44,106 bases of DNA from Nocardia vinacea NBRC 16497 (GTDB lineage: Bacteria > Actinomycetota > Actinomycetes > Mycobacteriales > Mycobacteriaceae). Below the pieces are notes generated by a model that worked only from the letters and a program-made list of their open reading frames with translations, made no database searches and was not told the origin of the DNA. The stretch is from contig NZ_BAGN01000091.1 of NCBI RefSeq assembly GCF_000308835.1, forward strand, positions 1 through 44,106, written 5' to 3'. Below, one piece after another: positions 24,925 through 32,774 of the stretch. Position 1 is the first letter of the stretch. Each line of letters opens with the position of its first letter. The position numbers and the translations under genes were made by a program.

Positions 24925-26376
24925 ATGGGCGCCACTGTCGACTGGCTGCGCACCACCACACCTGGGTTGTTGGTGCTGTGCGGTCTCGCGATTGCCGTAC
25001 TGCTGTTCGCCATTATCAAGGTCAAGCTGGAGCCGTTCATCGCGCTGCTGCTCACCGGCCTCGGGCTGGCGCTGGTCGCCGGACTACCGGTGTCGAAGAT
25101 CGTCGGTACGGCGATCAAGTCCGGTGATTCGCTGCTGGAGACCGGTTTCGGCGGCATTCTCGGCCATATCGCGGTCATTATCGGCCTCGGCACGGTACTC
25201 GGCGCGATCCTCGAACGTTCCGGTGGCGCGGACGTTTTGACCGGCAAGCTGCTGGGCGTCTTCGGCGAACGGGGCGCACCGGTCGCCATGGGTCTGCTCG
25301 GGCTCATCTTCGGCATCCCGGTCTTCTTCGATATCGGTATCTTCGTGCTCGCGCCGCTGATCTATGTGGCCGCCAAGCGCGGTGGCCGATCGCTGGTGCT
25401 GTATGCCATGCCGATGTTGGCCGGTCTGTCCATGACGCACGCATTCCTGCCGCCGCATCCCGGCCCGGTCGCACTCGGTGGTCTGCTCGGCGTGAGCCTG
25501 GGCTGGCTGATCATCATGGGATTCATTTGCGGCATACCGGGTTTCATCGCCGCGGGCATCGTGTGGGGCACCTACATCGGTAAGCGGGTGCAGGTCGAGG
25601 TGCCTGCTGAATTCCTGGTGCGGCCGGAGGTCGAGCCTGCGGCGAAGGGCGAAGGTCCGGGCACCGCGACGGATCCGGAGACCGTGCGCACCGAGACACG
25701 CCCGCCCGCAGTCGGGCTCATCGGCGGCATCATCGCGATTCCGCTGGTGCTCATTCTCGGTGCGACCTTCGGAACCCAATGGCTGGGCAAGGATTCGAAA
25801 CTGCTCCAGGTGCTCACCTTCCTCGGCACACCCGCCGTGGCGCTGCTGATCGCGGTGCTCGTCGCCTTCTATCTGCTCGGTGTGCGGCGCGGTTCCAGTG
25901 TGCAGGAACTCAGTACGCTCACCGCGGAATCGCTGAAGCCGGTCGGCATGCTGTTGCTGGTGGTCGGTGCGGGTGCTTTCTTCGGAAAGGTCATCTCCGC
26001 CACCGGAATCGGCACCGCACTCGCCGACACCATGTCGGCCGCCGGACTGCCGGTGATCGTGCTCGCCTACATCATCAGCTGCGGCCTGCGCATCGCACAG
26101 GGCTCGGCCACCGTGGCCATCGTGACCACCGGCGGCATTGTCGCGCCGCTGGTCACCGGACACGGCTACTCGCAGATGGCCATCGCCCTCATCGCCATGT
26201 CGATCGCGGCGGGCTCGATCATCCTCAGCCATGTGAACGACGGTGGCTTCTGGATCATCTCGAAGTACTTCAACCTGACGGTAAAGCAGACACTGCAAAC
26301 CTGGACGGTGCTCGAAACCGTGCTCTCGGTGGTGAGTTTCGCGGTCGCGGCGGTTCTGTTCGCGATTGTCAGCTGA
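24925..26376 (+). CDS. GntP-family gluconate-type permease
   Basis: A 483-aa inner-membrane transporter with about a dozen hydrophobic helices, starting TTPGLLVLCGLAIAVLLFAIIKVK. It contains family blocks: GFGGILGHIAVIIGLGT, ILERSGGAD, GIPVFFDIGIFVLAPL, FLPPHPGPVA and HVNDGGFWIISKYF. GntP members import gluconate and related sugar acids by proton symport. It is 11 bp after the aldolase gene with a GAGAGG site. Uptake of an (N-acyl) amino sugar acid would fit the rest of the operon. A strong hairpin follows. Confidence 0.92.
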   Translation: MGATVDWLRTTTPGLLVLCGLAIAVLLFAIIKVKLEPFIALLLTGLGLALVAGLPVSKIVGTAIKSGDSLLETGFGGILGHIAVIIGLGTVLGAILERSGGADVLTGKLLGVFGERGAPVAMGLLGLIFGIPVFFDIGIFVLAPLIYVAAKRGGRSLVLYAMPMLAGLSMTHAFLPPHPGPVALGGLLGVSLGWLIIMGFICGIPGFIAAGIVWGTYIGKRVQVEVPAEFLVRPEVEPAAKGEGPGTATDPETVRTETRPPAVGLIGGIIAIPLVLILGATFGTQWLGKDSKLLQVLTFLGTPAVALLIAVLVAFYLLGVRRGSSVQELSTLTAESLKPVGMLLLVVGAGAFFGKVISATGIGTALADTMSAAGLPVIVLAYIISCGLRIAQGSATVAIVTTGGIVAPLVTGHGYSQMAIALIAMSIAAGSIILSHVNDGGFWIISKYFNLTVKQTLQTWTVLETVLSVVSFAVAAVLFAIVS

Positions 26377-26396
26377 GGTCCGCTCTGACGCTTCGG

Positions 26397-26436
26397 ACCA
26401 GCCCGGCACGGGACCTAATCCTGTTGCCGGGCTGGT
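26397..26436 (+). terminator. 12-bp hairpin closing the right arm
   Basis: ACCAGCCCGGCA (26397-26408) and its exact complement TGCCGGGCTGGT (26425-26436), loop 16 nt, 20 bases after the permease stop. There is a short T-rich follow-up (TGATTCG) but no long U-tract. Confidence 0.65.
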
Positions 26437-26791
26437 TGATTCGTGCGACACGATGCCGTCGAGATTGTCGACGAGTAGGTTCGCTATCCTGGGCGTCCGA
26501 CACGGTCTACGCGGGCAAATGCCTATTGCCGCGCTGGGTCGGCGATGCGGCACACGTGACGATATCTCATCTCGGGGCGCGGCGGCTGTGCGGCGTGCGG
26601 CCTGGACCCGGATGGCGGCGACGAGGTCGGGTGGGCCGCTGAACAGCGTGAAGTCGATATCGGTCAAGATGATCAGAGAAACGTTGCGGGCAGACTCCCG
26701 GCCGTGGGGCAAGCGCATGAACCATGTTTTCTAGGCGTCGCTCATTTCGAACACATTTGCGATATCTGGCGCATGGCAGTACAACTAGGGC
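26437..26791. other. Gene-free stretch before the transposase
   Basis: No gene I can support. 26457-26473 has a small palindrome (CGTCGA-GATTG-TCGACG). Open frames on both strands through 26560-26740 have no recognisable domains. The last ~55 bases, AT-richer than the rest, are probably the left end of the IS200/IS605 element. Confidence 0.4.
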
Positions 26792-27200
26792 GTGTCTGTG
26801 TCGCTGCGTAGCAACTCGAACATCGTGTTCCAGCGCGCGTATCACGTCGTCTGGTGCCCGAAGTACCGGCGCAGCGTCATCGGTGAGCGTATGGAGGAAC
26901 GCCTCGAAGAACTGATCCGCGAAGTCGTCGAAGAGAAGGGCGCGTGGCTGGTCGAGGTCGAAACGCTGCCCGATCATGTGCATCTGCTGGTCCAGGTCGA
27001 TCCCCAGTACGCAAACCACGGTTTGGTGAAGGCTCAAGGGCTGTTCGAATCGGGTACTGTGCGATGAGTTCCCTTGACTGCGTTCCCGTTTGCCCACACT
27101 GTGCACGAACTCGTATTTCGTTGCGGCGGTCGGCGGGGCACCGTTGTCGGTCATCCAACGCCACGCCGAGCAGCAGAAGGCCATGGTGACGGCGTGCTGA
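26792..27200 (+). pseudogene. tnpA: Inactivated tnpA (Y1 HUH transposase)
   Basis: The first 77 codons are good TnpA sequence: AYHVVWCPKYRR, then LPDHVHLLVQVDP with the metal-binding HVH. Then two bases are missing near 27029 and the frame is lost. In another frame the sequence resumes as EFP, an in-frame TGA where a Trp codon is expected, then LRSRLPTLCTNSYFVAAVGG and APLSVIQRHAEQQK. The catalytic Tyr normally in VI(Q/K)RY is His here. So there are three independent defects: frameshift, nonsense codon and loss of the nucleophile. The relic overlaps the tnpB start. Confidence 0.85.
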
Positions 27201-28546
27201 CAGGGCGTAGATACCGGCTTCAGCTCACCCCGGAGCAGGCGGAGTTCGCCGAGCGGATCGGTGGTATTTGCCGCGCGGTGTGGAATACGGGCCTCGAGCA
27301 ACGCCGCGAATATCGTCGGCGCGACGCCTGGATCGGCTACCAACAGCAGGCGAAGGAACTCGCCGAAGCCAAGTCTGAGCACAGCTGGCTCGCCGAAGCC
27401 CCGTCGCATTGCCTTCAGCAAACCCTGATGGATCTGGATAAAGCGTGTCGTAGGCACGGCACGTTCGGGGTTCGGTGGCGGTCGGGTCGCCGTTGGAGGC
27501 CGTCGTTCCGTATTCCAGACGGCGGGAAGATCCAAGTGGAGCGCCTGAATAGGCGGTGGGGGCGGGTGAAGCTCCCGAAGTTCGGTTGGGTGCGGTTTCG
27601 GATGTCGCGCGCGCTCGGTGGTACCGTCCGCTCGGCTACGGTCTCCCATGACGGCGGTCACTGGTACATCTCCTTGCTCGTCGAGGACGGGGTCATCCAG
27701 GGCGAAAGACATGTCAGTACATCATCTGTGGGTGTCGATCGCGGCGTCGCGGTCGCCGTGGCGGCAAGCGATGGCCGCCTTTATGACCGTTCGTTCGCTG
27801 GCAAGGCCGAGGGACAGCGGTACAAGCGGCTCCAGCGGAAACTTGCCCGCCAGAAGAAGGGCAGTGCGAACCGCCGACGAACCCTGGACATGATGCGGTC
27901 CTTGAAGCGGCGGGAACGGAACCGGCGTGCCGACTTCAACGCCTGGGTGGCGAACCGCCTGACCGCGCGTCACGGCCTCATCGCGATTGAGATGCTGCGT
28001 GTCCGGAATATGACGGCCTCGGCCCGCCGCACTATCACCGAGCCGGGGAAGAACGTCCGCCAGAAAGCGGGCCTGAACCGGTCCATCCTCGACAAGGGCT
28101 GGTACCAGTTCGAGCTGGCATTGGCTAACGCTGCCCGGTACACGGGCACACAGATTGTTAAGGTAGCGGCTGCGTACACGTCACAAACGTGTTCGCGCTG
28201 CCGTACGACAGATCCGGAAAGCCGTGAGAGCCAAGCGGTTTACCGGTGCCGGGCGTGCGGGCACAGCGAGAACGCGGACGTCAACGCCGCCAAGAACATT
28301 CTCGCCGCCGGGCTGGCGGTGACAGCCTGTGGAGACCTCGGCGCTGGCCGGTCTGTGAAACAGGAACCCCAACCCTCACAGGGTGAAATCCCCCGCCCCC
28401 AGGCGTGGGGAGGAAGGCAACATCCAGACCAGTGCCTCAAGTGTGTCGGCACCGACGTGGAGGTGGCAGGTGCGCTCGTCTACGGCCTCGATGACCCCAT
28501 ACCGGGCCAGACATCGGCGGACTTGTGCAACAAGGCGATTGCTTGA
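27194..28546 (+). CDS. tnpB: TnpB RNA-guided nuclease
   Basis: A 450-aa TnpB. RuvC residues are all present: Asp182 in SVGVDRGVAVA, Glu266 in LIAIEML, Asp362 in NADVNAAKNIL. The zinc ribbon has CSRC and CRAC. The start is a GTG at 27194, overlapping the end of the old tnpA frame; the N-terminus GRRYRLQLTPEQAEFAE fits the family. The frame continues past the right-end hairpin into flanking DNA, adding about 40 residues that are unlikely to be structured. TnpB proteins cut DNA guided by an RNA made from the right end and protect or favour retention of the element. With tnpA dead, this one is either relic or retained for another reason. Confidence 0.9.
   Translation: MLTGRRYRLQLTPEQAEFAERIGGICRAVWNTGLEQRREYRRRDAWIGYQQQAKELAEAKSEHSWLAEAPSHCLQQTLMDLDKACRRHGTFGVRWRSGRRWRPSFRIPDGGKIQVERLNRRWGRVKLPKFGWVRFRMSRALGGTVRSATVSHDGGHWYISLLVEDGVIQGERHVSTSSVGVDRGVAVAVAASDGRLYDRSFAGKAEGQRYKRLQRKLARQKKGSANRRRTLDMMRSLKRRERNRRADFNAWVANRLTARHGLIAIEMLRVRNMTASARRTITEPGKNVRQKAGLNRSILDKGWYQFELALANAARYTGTQIVKVAAAYTSQTCSRCRTTDPESRESQAVYRCRACGHSENADVNAAKNILAAGLAVTACGDLGAGRSVKQEPQPSQGEIPRPQAWGGRQHPDQCLKCVGTDVEVAGALVYGLDDPIPGQTSADLCNKAIA
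28391..28420 (+). ncRNA. Right-end hairpin, probable end of the omega RNA scaffold
   Basis: CCCCGCC and GGCGTGGGG (28391-28410) fold into a bulged hairpin followed by AGGAAGGCAA, the usual form of an IS605-group right end. In known systems the guide is the first bases beyond the right end; here that would begin near 28421 (CATCCAGACC onward). The precise junction is not certain. Confidence 0.45.
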
Positions 28547-28694
28547 TGCGGCCAGGCTCGGGAAGAGAGTCGCAGCGAAAGTACAGCAGCACAATATCGT
28601 GAGATGGACCGAGTGATCACTTCGAGGCAATGCTAAGCACCGGACCTGCTGACCGATGATGTGCGCGCGTTCTTCCACTCACTGCGCTGAGGTT

Positions 28695-28718
28695 GCACAC
28701 CCGCTGTACTGGGTGTGC
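28695..28718 (-). terminator. Hairpin after the WYL regulator gene
   Basis: GCACACCC (28695-28702) and GGGTGTGC (28711-28718) form a perfect 8-bp stem with an 8-nt loop, 14 bases past the WYL stop on its strand. The 28547-28694 stretch between tnpB and this site contains nothing else I recognise. Confidence 0.55.
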
Positions 28719-28731
28719 GGCTTGCACAAGG

Positions 28732-29712
28732 TCAGGAAGCGTGCGGGCCGCGGTAGCGCTCGGCCATGGCGAAGGCCGTCGCGGCGAGCCGGTCGCGGAA
28801 TTCCGGCGGGTCGAGAACCTCGCAGAATTCGCCGAGCGGCAGGATCGCACCCGCCAGAACCTCATAGGACTCCGAGGGAATGGTTACTTCGACCCAACCC
28901 TCGGCGTCCGGTTCGGTTGCCGATGCCATCGCCTCGGCAACCGCGGCGGGCTCGTTCATCAGCCGGAGCAGCCGCAGCTGGGTGGCCGCGATCCGGCAGC
29001 GAGCCCGCACTCGCAGCATCGATCGGGCGAAATCATCGGCGGACTCCGACCAATGCTCGGCGAGGTTGAAATCATCCGGCCGCGTGAAGGATTCGCCGGT
29101 CTGCTCGGCCGAGGCGATGCGGCTCACGCGATAGGAGCGGATGGCCGATCCGTCACGTGCGACGAGATACCAAGTCCCGGCCTTCAATACGAGGCCGAGT
29201 GGATCCAAGCGGCGTTCGACGGCTCGATCCTTGCGCCGATACCGGATATCGAGTCGCCTATCGTGCCACAAGGCGTCGGCAACCGCTGCGAGCGTTGGTG
29301 TTTCGTCGGGGCGACGAAACCAGCCCGGTGCGTCCACGTGGACACGTTCCGCGATTCGTGTTGCCCGGCCGCGCAATTCGGGTGGTAGCGCGGCGAGCAC
29401 CTTGAGCTGCGCGGTCGCCAATACCGTGCCGAGTCCGAGATCGGCAGCGGCCGCGGGTTGTCCGGCGAGCAGTACCGCATCGGCTTCCTCGGTGGTGAGT
29501 CCGGTCAACCGGGTGCGGTACCCGTCGACCAGCCGCACACCGCCGGTCCGACCCGGTTCGCTGTAGATCGGCACGCCCGCGGACGACAGCGCCTCGATAT
29601 CGCGATACACCGTGCGCACCGACACCTCCAACTCGCGCGCCAGCTCCGGCCCGGTCGTCCGGCCGCGGGTCTGGAGCAGCAATAACAGCTGCACCAGTCG
29701 ACTCGCTCGCAT
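28732..29712 (-). CDS. YafY-type regulator with HTH_11 and WYL domain
   Basis: A 326-aa regulator. An N-terminal winged helix (RLVQLLLLLQTRGRTTGPELARELEVSVRTVYRDIEALS) is followed by SEPGRTGGVRLVDGY, typical of this group. The WYL domain is at about 145-215 (DIRYRRKDRAVERRLDPLGLVLKAGTWYLVARDG, then RSYRVSRI), with a C-terminal extension to 320. WYL domains sense ligands, often nucleotides. The ATG at 29712 has no clear ribosome site, so the message may be leaderless. The gene is divergent from a PPOX-fold protein gene with a palindrome between them. Confidence 0.92.
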   Translation of the reverse strand: MRASRLVQLLLLLQTRGRTTGPELARELEVSVRTVYRDIEALSSAGVPIYSEPGRTGGVRLVDGYRTRLTGLTTEEADAVLLAGQPAAAADLGLGTVLATAQLKVLAALPPELRGRATRIAERVHVDAPGWFRRPDETPTLAAVADALWHDRRLDIRYRRKDRAVERRLDPLGLVLKAGTWYLVARDGSAIRSYRVSRIASAEQTGESFTRPDDFNLAEHWSESADDFARSMLRVRARCRIAATQLRLLRLMNEPAAVAEAMASATEPDAEGWVEVTIPSESYEVLAGAILPLGEFCEVLDPPEFRDRLAATAFAMAERYRGPHAS

Positions 29713-29730
29713 GATTCGAGATTAGCCATA

Positions 29731-29755
29731 AAACCTGACAGAAGGTGTCAAGTTT
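29731..29755. promoter_or_regulatory. Operator candidate between WYL regulator and PPOX gene
   Basis: AAACCTGACA (29731-29740), spacer GAAGG, TGTCAAGTTT (29746-29755): an inverted repeat matching at nine of ten positions, in the 62-bp gap between two divergent starts (29712 and 29775). It could serve both genes; the regulator is the obvious binder. Confidence 0.65.
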
Positions 29756-29774
29756 TGCTCGTACCGTCGATCTC

Positions 29775-30266
29775 ATGACCACATGGAGCCAGTTCACCGA
29801 AGAAGCGCCACGCATCGCCACCGTCTTCACTCGTCGGCACCAGGCCACCGGCAATCTCTGCATGCTCGGGACCCTGCGCTCCGACGGCTTCCCCCGCATC
29901 AGCCCCATCGAACCCCGGATCTTCGAGGGCATGCTGGTAATCGCGGGCATGCCGAACACCACCAAATTCAAGGATCTTGCTCGCGACCCGCGCTTCTGCT
30001 TGCACACCGCAACCGTCGACACCCAAGTCGGCGACGGTGACGCGAAGCTCTTCGGCACCGTCACCGACCTCCCGGACAAGGAAGTCCACGCCCGCTTCGC
30101 CCAGCAACTGTTCGACGACACCGGCTTCGACATCCGCGGCCAGGAATTCGACCACTTCTACACGGCGGACCTGACCGGCGCCTCCACCGTCGAGGTCACC
30201 GACGATCACCTGGACATCACCATCTGGAAGCCCGGGCAGGGCGAGCGCGTGGTGCGCAAGCACTGA
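29775..30266 (+). CDS. Pyridoxamine-5'-phosphate-oxidase-fold protein
   Basis: A 163-aa split-barrel flavin/F420-type protein. It has GNLCMLGTLRSDGFPRISPIEPRIFEGMLVIAGMPNTTKFKDLARDPRFCLHTATV, the usual order for the PPOX family: a strand with substrate-contacting residues, then the nonpolar loop, then RDPRF. Members bind FMN, F420 or haem; which is not clear. The ATG at 29775 is the start that leaves the promoter palindrome free. It is probably the target of the divergent WYL regulator. Confidence 0.87.
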   Translation: MTTWSQFTEEAPRIATVFTRRHQATGNLCMLGTLRSDGFPRISPIEPRIFEGMLVIAGMPNTTKFKDLARDPRFCLHTATVDTQVGDGDAKLFGTVTDLPDKEVHARFAQQLFDDTGFDIRGQEFDHFYTADLTGASTVEVTDDHLDITIWKPGQGERVVRKH

Positions 30267-30283
30267 GCGCTCGGCGCTGCTCA

Positions 30284-30445
30284 TCACCCGGCCAAGAACT
30301 TGTCTTCTGCTGGATAGTCGAAGAACTGGCGGAAGTAGGGGGCGTCGTCAGCGGGAAGTATTCCCGAAGTATCGCCTGAGCGGGCGGCGGAAATCAGCCA
30401 GTCCAGTTGTGCGGCAACTGTTGTCGCGTACCCACGATCAGTGCA
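30284..30445 (-). pseudogene. C-terminal fragment of an unknown protein
   Basis: An open frame of 53 codons with no start codon, ending ILPADDAPYFRQFFDYPAEDK and then FLAG before the stop. Its composition looks like a real globular C-terminus (AAQLDWLISAARSGD). It lies just past the stop of the sigma-factor gene and in the same frame. I cannot name the family. It is either the end of a deleted gene or chance. Confidence 0.3.
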
Positions 30446-31705
30446 TCAGGCACCATTCGAGCCTAGAGCACCGCCTGGTCTGTACCGGCCGGCAGAGGCG
30501 AGCTCATTCCTGCGCCGCCGCAGGAAGGTCTGTTCGGCGGTGTTGGCTGTGTGGGCGATGGCGGCGTCGTAGGCCTGAATTGCCTCTGTGGTGCGGTCGA
30601 GTCGGCGTAGGAGGTCGGCGCGGATCGCGTGGTACAGGTGGTGATTCGGTAGATCGATTTCGGAGAGGAGCGTGAGCGCCGCATCAGGGCCCTCGACTTC
30701 ACCCACTGCTACCGCGCGGTTCAGCGCCACTACTGGACTCGGTGCTATGGCGGCCAGTTGGTCGTAGAGCCGCAGGATTTGTTGCCAGTCGGTGGATTCC
30801 GGATCGGTGGCGTCGGCGTGCACGGCGTTGATTGCGGCTTGGATCTGGTAGGGGCCGGGTTGGTTGCGGCGCAAGCACTCCCGGACGAGGGCGTGTCCCT
30901 CGGTGATGAGGGTGCGGTCCCAGCGGTTACGGTCTTGGTCGGGCATCGGCACGAGCGACCCATCCGGTGCGGTGCGGGCGGCTCGGCGTGATTCGGTGAG
31001 CAGCATGAGTGCGAGCAGGCCGTGTACCTCCGGCTCGTCGGGCATCAGCTCGATGAGCAAGCGCCCCAAGCGGATTGCCTCGACGCACAGATCGGTTCGA
31101 ACCAGCCGATCGCCGGAGGTGGCAGTGTGGCCCTCGGTGAAGATGAGGTAGACGACGGCCAGAACGGCGCGCATGCGGGCGGGGAGGTCGGCGTCGCGCG
31201 GGACTCGGTAGGGGATGCGGGCGTCGCGGATCTTGCCCTTGGCACGGACGAGTCGTTGCGCCATGGTCGATTCGGAAGTCAGGAAGGCGTGGGCGATTTC
31301 AGGTGTGGTGAGACCGCCGAGCAGTCGCAACGTAAGTGCCACTTGGGCATTCAGTGATAGTGCCGGGTGGCAGCAGGTGAAGATCAGGCGGAGGCGATCG
31401 TCATGGACGGCGCTCATATCGTCGGGTTCGTTGTCGGCGTGCAGGAGTGCGGCCTCGGCGTGCCGGTCGTCGCGAGATGCCTCGCGCCGCAGGCGATCGA
31501 TGGCTCGATTGCGTGCGGTGGTGATGATCCAGCCGGGCGGGCTCGGTGGGAGTCCGTCGGTCGGCCAGCGTTGTACGGCGGCGGTGAACGCGTCCTGCAC
31601 CGCGTCTTCGGCGATGGTGATATCGCCGAAAACGCGGATCAGGCTGGCGACCGCGCGGCCGTAGTGTTCGGTGAATACGGCCGCGATCGCGGCATCGGTG
31701 ACCAT
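30446..31705 (-). CDS. ECF RNA polymerase sigma factor of the ECF42 type
   Basis: A 419-aa protein. Region sigma-2 is near residues 10-80 ([30 protein letters not shown], then [16 protein letters not shown]), and sigma-4 near 105-165 ([38 protein letters not shown]). The long C-terminal extension (about 180-419) is helical and TPR-like ([29 protein letters not shown]), typical of ECF42 in place of an anti-sigma factor. It is preceded by a DGPF/YCII gene with one base between them; ECF42 factors generally control such genes. The ATG at 31705 starts [11 protein letters not shown]. Confidence 0.93.
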   Translation of the reverse strand: MVTDAAIAAVFTEHYGRAVASLIRVFGDITIAEDAVQDAFTAAVQRWPTDGLPPSPPGWIITTARNRAIDRLRREASRDDRHAEAALLHADNEPDDMSAVHDDRLRLIFTCCHPALSLNAQVALTLRLLGGLTTPEIAHAFLTSESTMAQRLVRAKGKIRDARIPYRVPRDADLPARMRAVLAVVYLIFTEGHTATSGDRLVRTDLCVEAIRLGRLLIELMPDEPEVHGLLALMLLTESRRAARTAPDGSLVPMPDQDRNRWDRTLITEGHALVRECLRRNQPGPYQIQAAINAVHADATDPESTDWQQILRLYDQLAAIAPSPVVALNRAVAVGEVEGPDAALTLLSEIDLPNHHLYHAIRADLLRRLDRTTEAIQAYDAAIAHTANTAEQTFLRRRRNELASAGRYRPGGALGSNGA

Positions 31706-31706
31706 C

Positions 31707-32048
31707 TCAGTGATCGGCCACCGGCCGTATCTCGATCGGCAGGGAGAGTACGGCGGCCATCTTCTTGCCCCAGTCGAGCGCCTCGTCCAGATCGGTCGCC
31801 TGGATGACGGTGAATCCGCCGATGTACTCCTTACTTTCGACATACGGGCCGTCGGTGACGAGCACATCGTTGCCCTGGGCGCGCAGCACGGTCGCGGTAC
31901 TCGGCGCATGCAGGCCCGCGGCGAAAACCCAGGCGCCCGCGGCCCGGATCTCGTCGTTCAGCGCGTACAGATCGCGCATGATCTCGTCGAGATTGTCCGG
32001 CGGCGCACTGCCTTCGGGCTGGTAGATGCTGAGCAGATACTGCTGCAC
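31707..32048 (-). CDS. YCII/DGPF-domain protein
   Basis: A 113-aa protein with the DGPF hallmark in [16 protein letters not shown] (residues about 65-80) and C-terminal [17 protein letters not shown] proteins are the standard partners of ECF42 sigma factors and may bind or modify a small ligand. The start is a GTG at 32048 with GGAGGAG seven bases upstream. It lies between the DHFR-like gene (13 bp upstream) and the sigma gene (1 bp downstream), so the three form an operon. Confidence 0.92.
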   Translation of the reverse strand: MQQYLLSIYQPEGSAPPDNLDEIMRDLYALNDEIRAAGAWVFAAGLHAPSTATVLRAQGNDVLVTDGPYVESKEYIGGFTVIQATDLDEALDWGKKMAAVLSLPIEIRPVADH

Positions 32049-32061
32049 GGCTCGCTCCTCC

Positions 32062-32631
32062 TCATCCCCGCTGGTAGGTGGCGATCACTACGCCGGTGGG
32101 GGTGGTGACGCTATCGGCGAGTCGCAATTCGCCGAGGTCCGCGCCATCGAACAGCCGCCGCCCGCCGCCGACCACGATCGGATGGATCAGCAATAGATAC
32201 TCGTCGACGAGATCATTGCGCATCAACGTTTGCAGCAGATCGCCGCTGCCGAGCACCACGAGATCCTGCCGCAGTTCGCGTACCGCGGCGACAACATCGC
32301 CGCTGAGCAGCGTGGAGTTTTCCCACGGCAACGGTTCGGTCAACGTCCGGGACGCGACGAACTTCTCGGTCTTGTTCAGCACCTCGGTGTACGGATTGCC
32401 GGTTTGATGCGGCCAGAAGCCATAGAACTGCTCGTAGGTCCGCCGTCCGAGCAACAGCGCACCGTGATGGGTCGCCATATGTTCGCCCATCACCCTGGCC
32501 TGCACGGGGTCGTCGTGGCGATGCACCCAGCCACCGTGGCGAAAGCCGTCCCGGGTGTCCTCATCGGCCCCGCTGGGGGACTGCATGACGCCGTCCAGGG
32601 TGAGGTGCTCGACCGCGATGATCTTGCTCAT
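32062..32631 (-). CDS. Dihydrofolate-reductase-like (RibD C-terminal) protein
   Basis: A 189-aa RibD C-terminal/DHFR-fold protein. It starts MSKIIAVEHLTLDGVMQSP, then has GALLLGRRTYEQFYGFWP, then LVVLGSGDLLQTLMRNDLVDEYLLLIHPIVVGGGRRLFDG. The VxLGSGxL and PxxxGxGxxLF motifs bind NADPH in this family. Substrates of the stand-alone members are unknown. AAAGGA precedes the ATG at 32631. It heads the DGPF-sigma operon and is divergent from an ArsR-type regulator. Confidence 0.9.
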   Translation of the reverse strand: MSKIIAVEHLTLDGVMQSPSGADEDTRDGFRHGGWVHRHDDPVQARVMGEHMATHHGALLLGRRTYEQFYGFWPHQTGNPYTEVLNKTEKFVASRTLTEPLPWENSTLLSGDVVAAVRELRQDLVVLGSGDLLQTLMRNDLVDEYLLLIHPIVVGGGRRLFDGADLGELRLADSVTTPTGVVIATYQRG

Positions 32632-32729
32632 GGGGAGTCCTTTCCGTTGGCCGGTCGGTTACCGGCTGCACTACCTACACGAACGGACCTGCGGCGAATC
32701 GACATCACGGACAGAAACTTCTTCGGGGC

Positions 32730-32756
32730 GGTTATTCGGTGTCCGCCGAAATAACC
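32730..32756. promoter_or_regulatory. Operator candidate upstream of the ArsR-type gene
   Basis: GGTTATTCGG (32730-32739) and CCGAAATAACC (32746-32756) form an inverted repeat with one extra base and a 6-nt spacer, about 20 bp before the regulator start and 99 bp before the divergent DHFR-like gene. It matches the usual place of an ArsR-family operator. Confidence 0.6.
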
Positions 32757-32774
32757 CGGCGCGATCATGGTGTG

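Larger units (their letters stand above)
26735..28420 (+). mobile_element. IS200/IS605-type element, tnpA decayed, tnpB intact-looking
   Basis: The order is left end, tnpA (HUH Y1 transposase), tnpB, right-end hairpin, as in the IS605 group. The left boundary is estimated from the AT-rich stretch before tnpA; the right end is placed after the bulged hairpin 28391-28410. Elements of this group have no terminal inverted repeats and duplicate no target, so exact ends need an empty site from a related strain. With tnpA broken it can no longer move by itself. Confidence 0.6.

Noticed and set aside
25084..26718. A 544-codon minus-strand frame opposite the permease
   Set aside because: His/Asp/Arg-rich composition typical of antisense to membrane-protein codons; no recognisable domain.
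26560..26740. Minus-strand gene start between permease and transposase
   Set aside because: A short frame with SLIILTDIDFTLFSGPPDLV looks protein-like but has no ribosome site, no continuation and no family match that I know.
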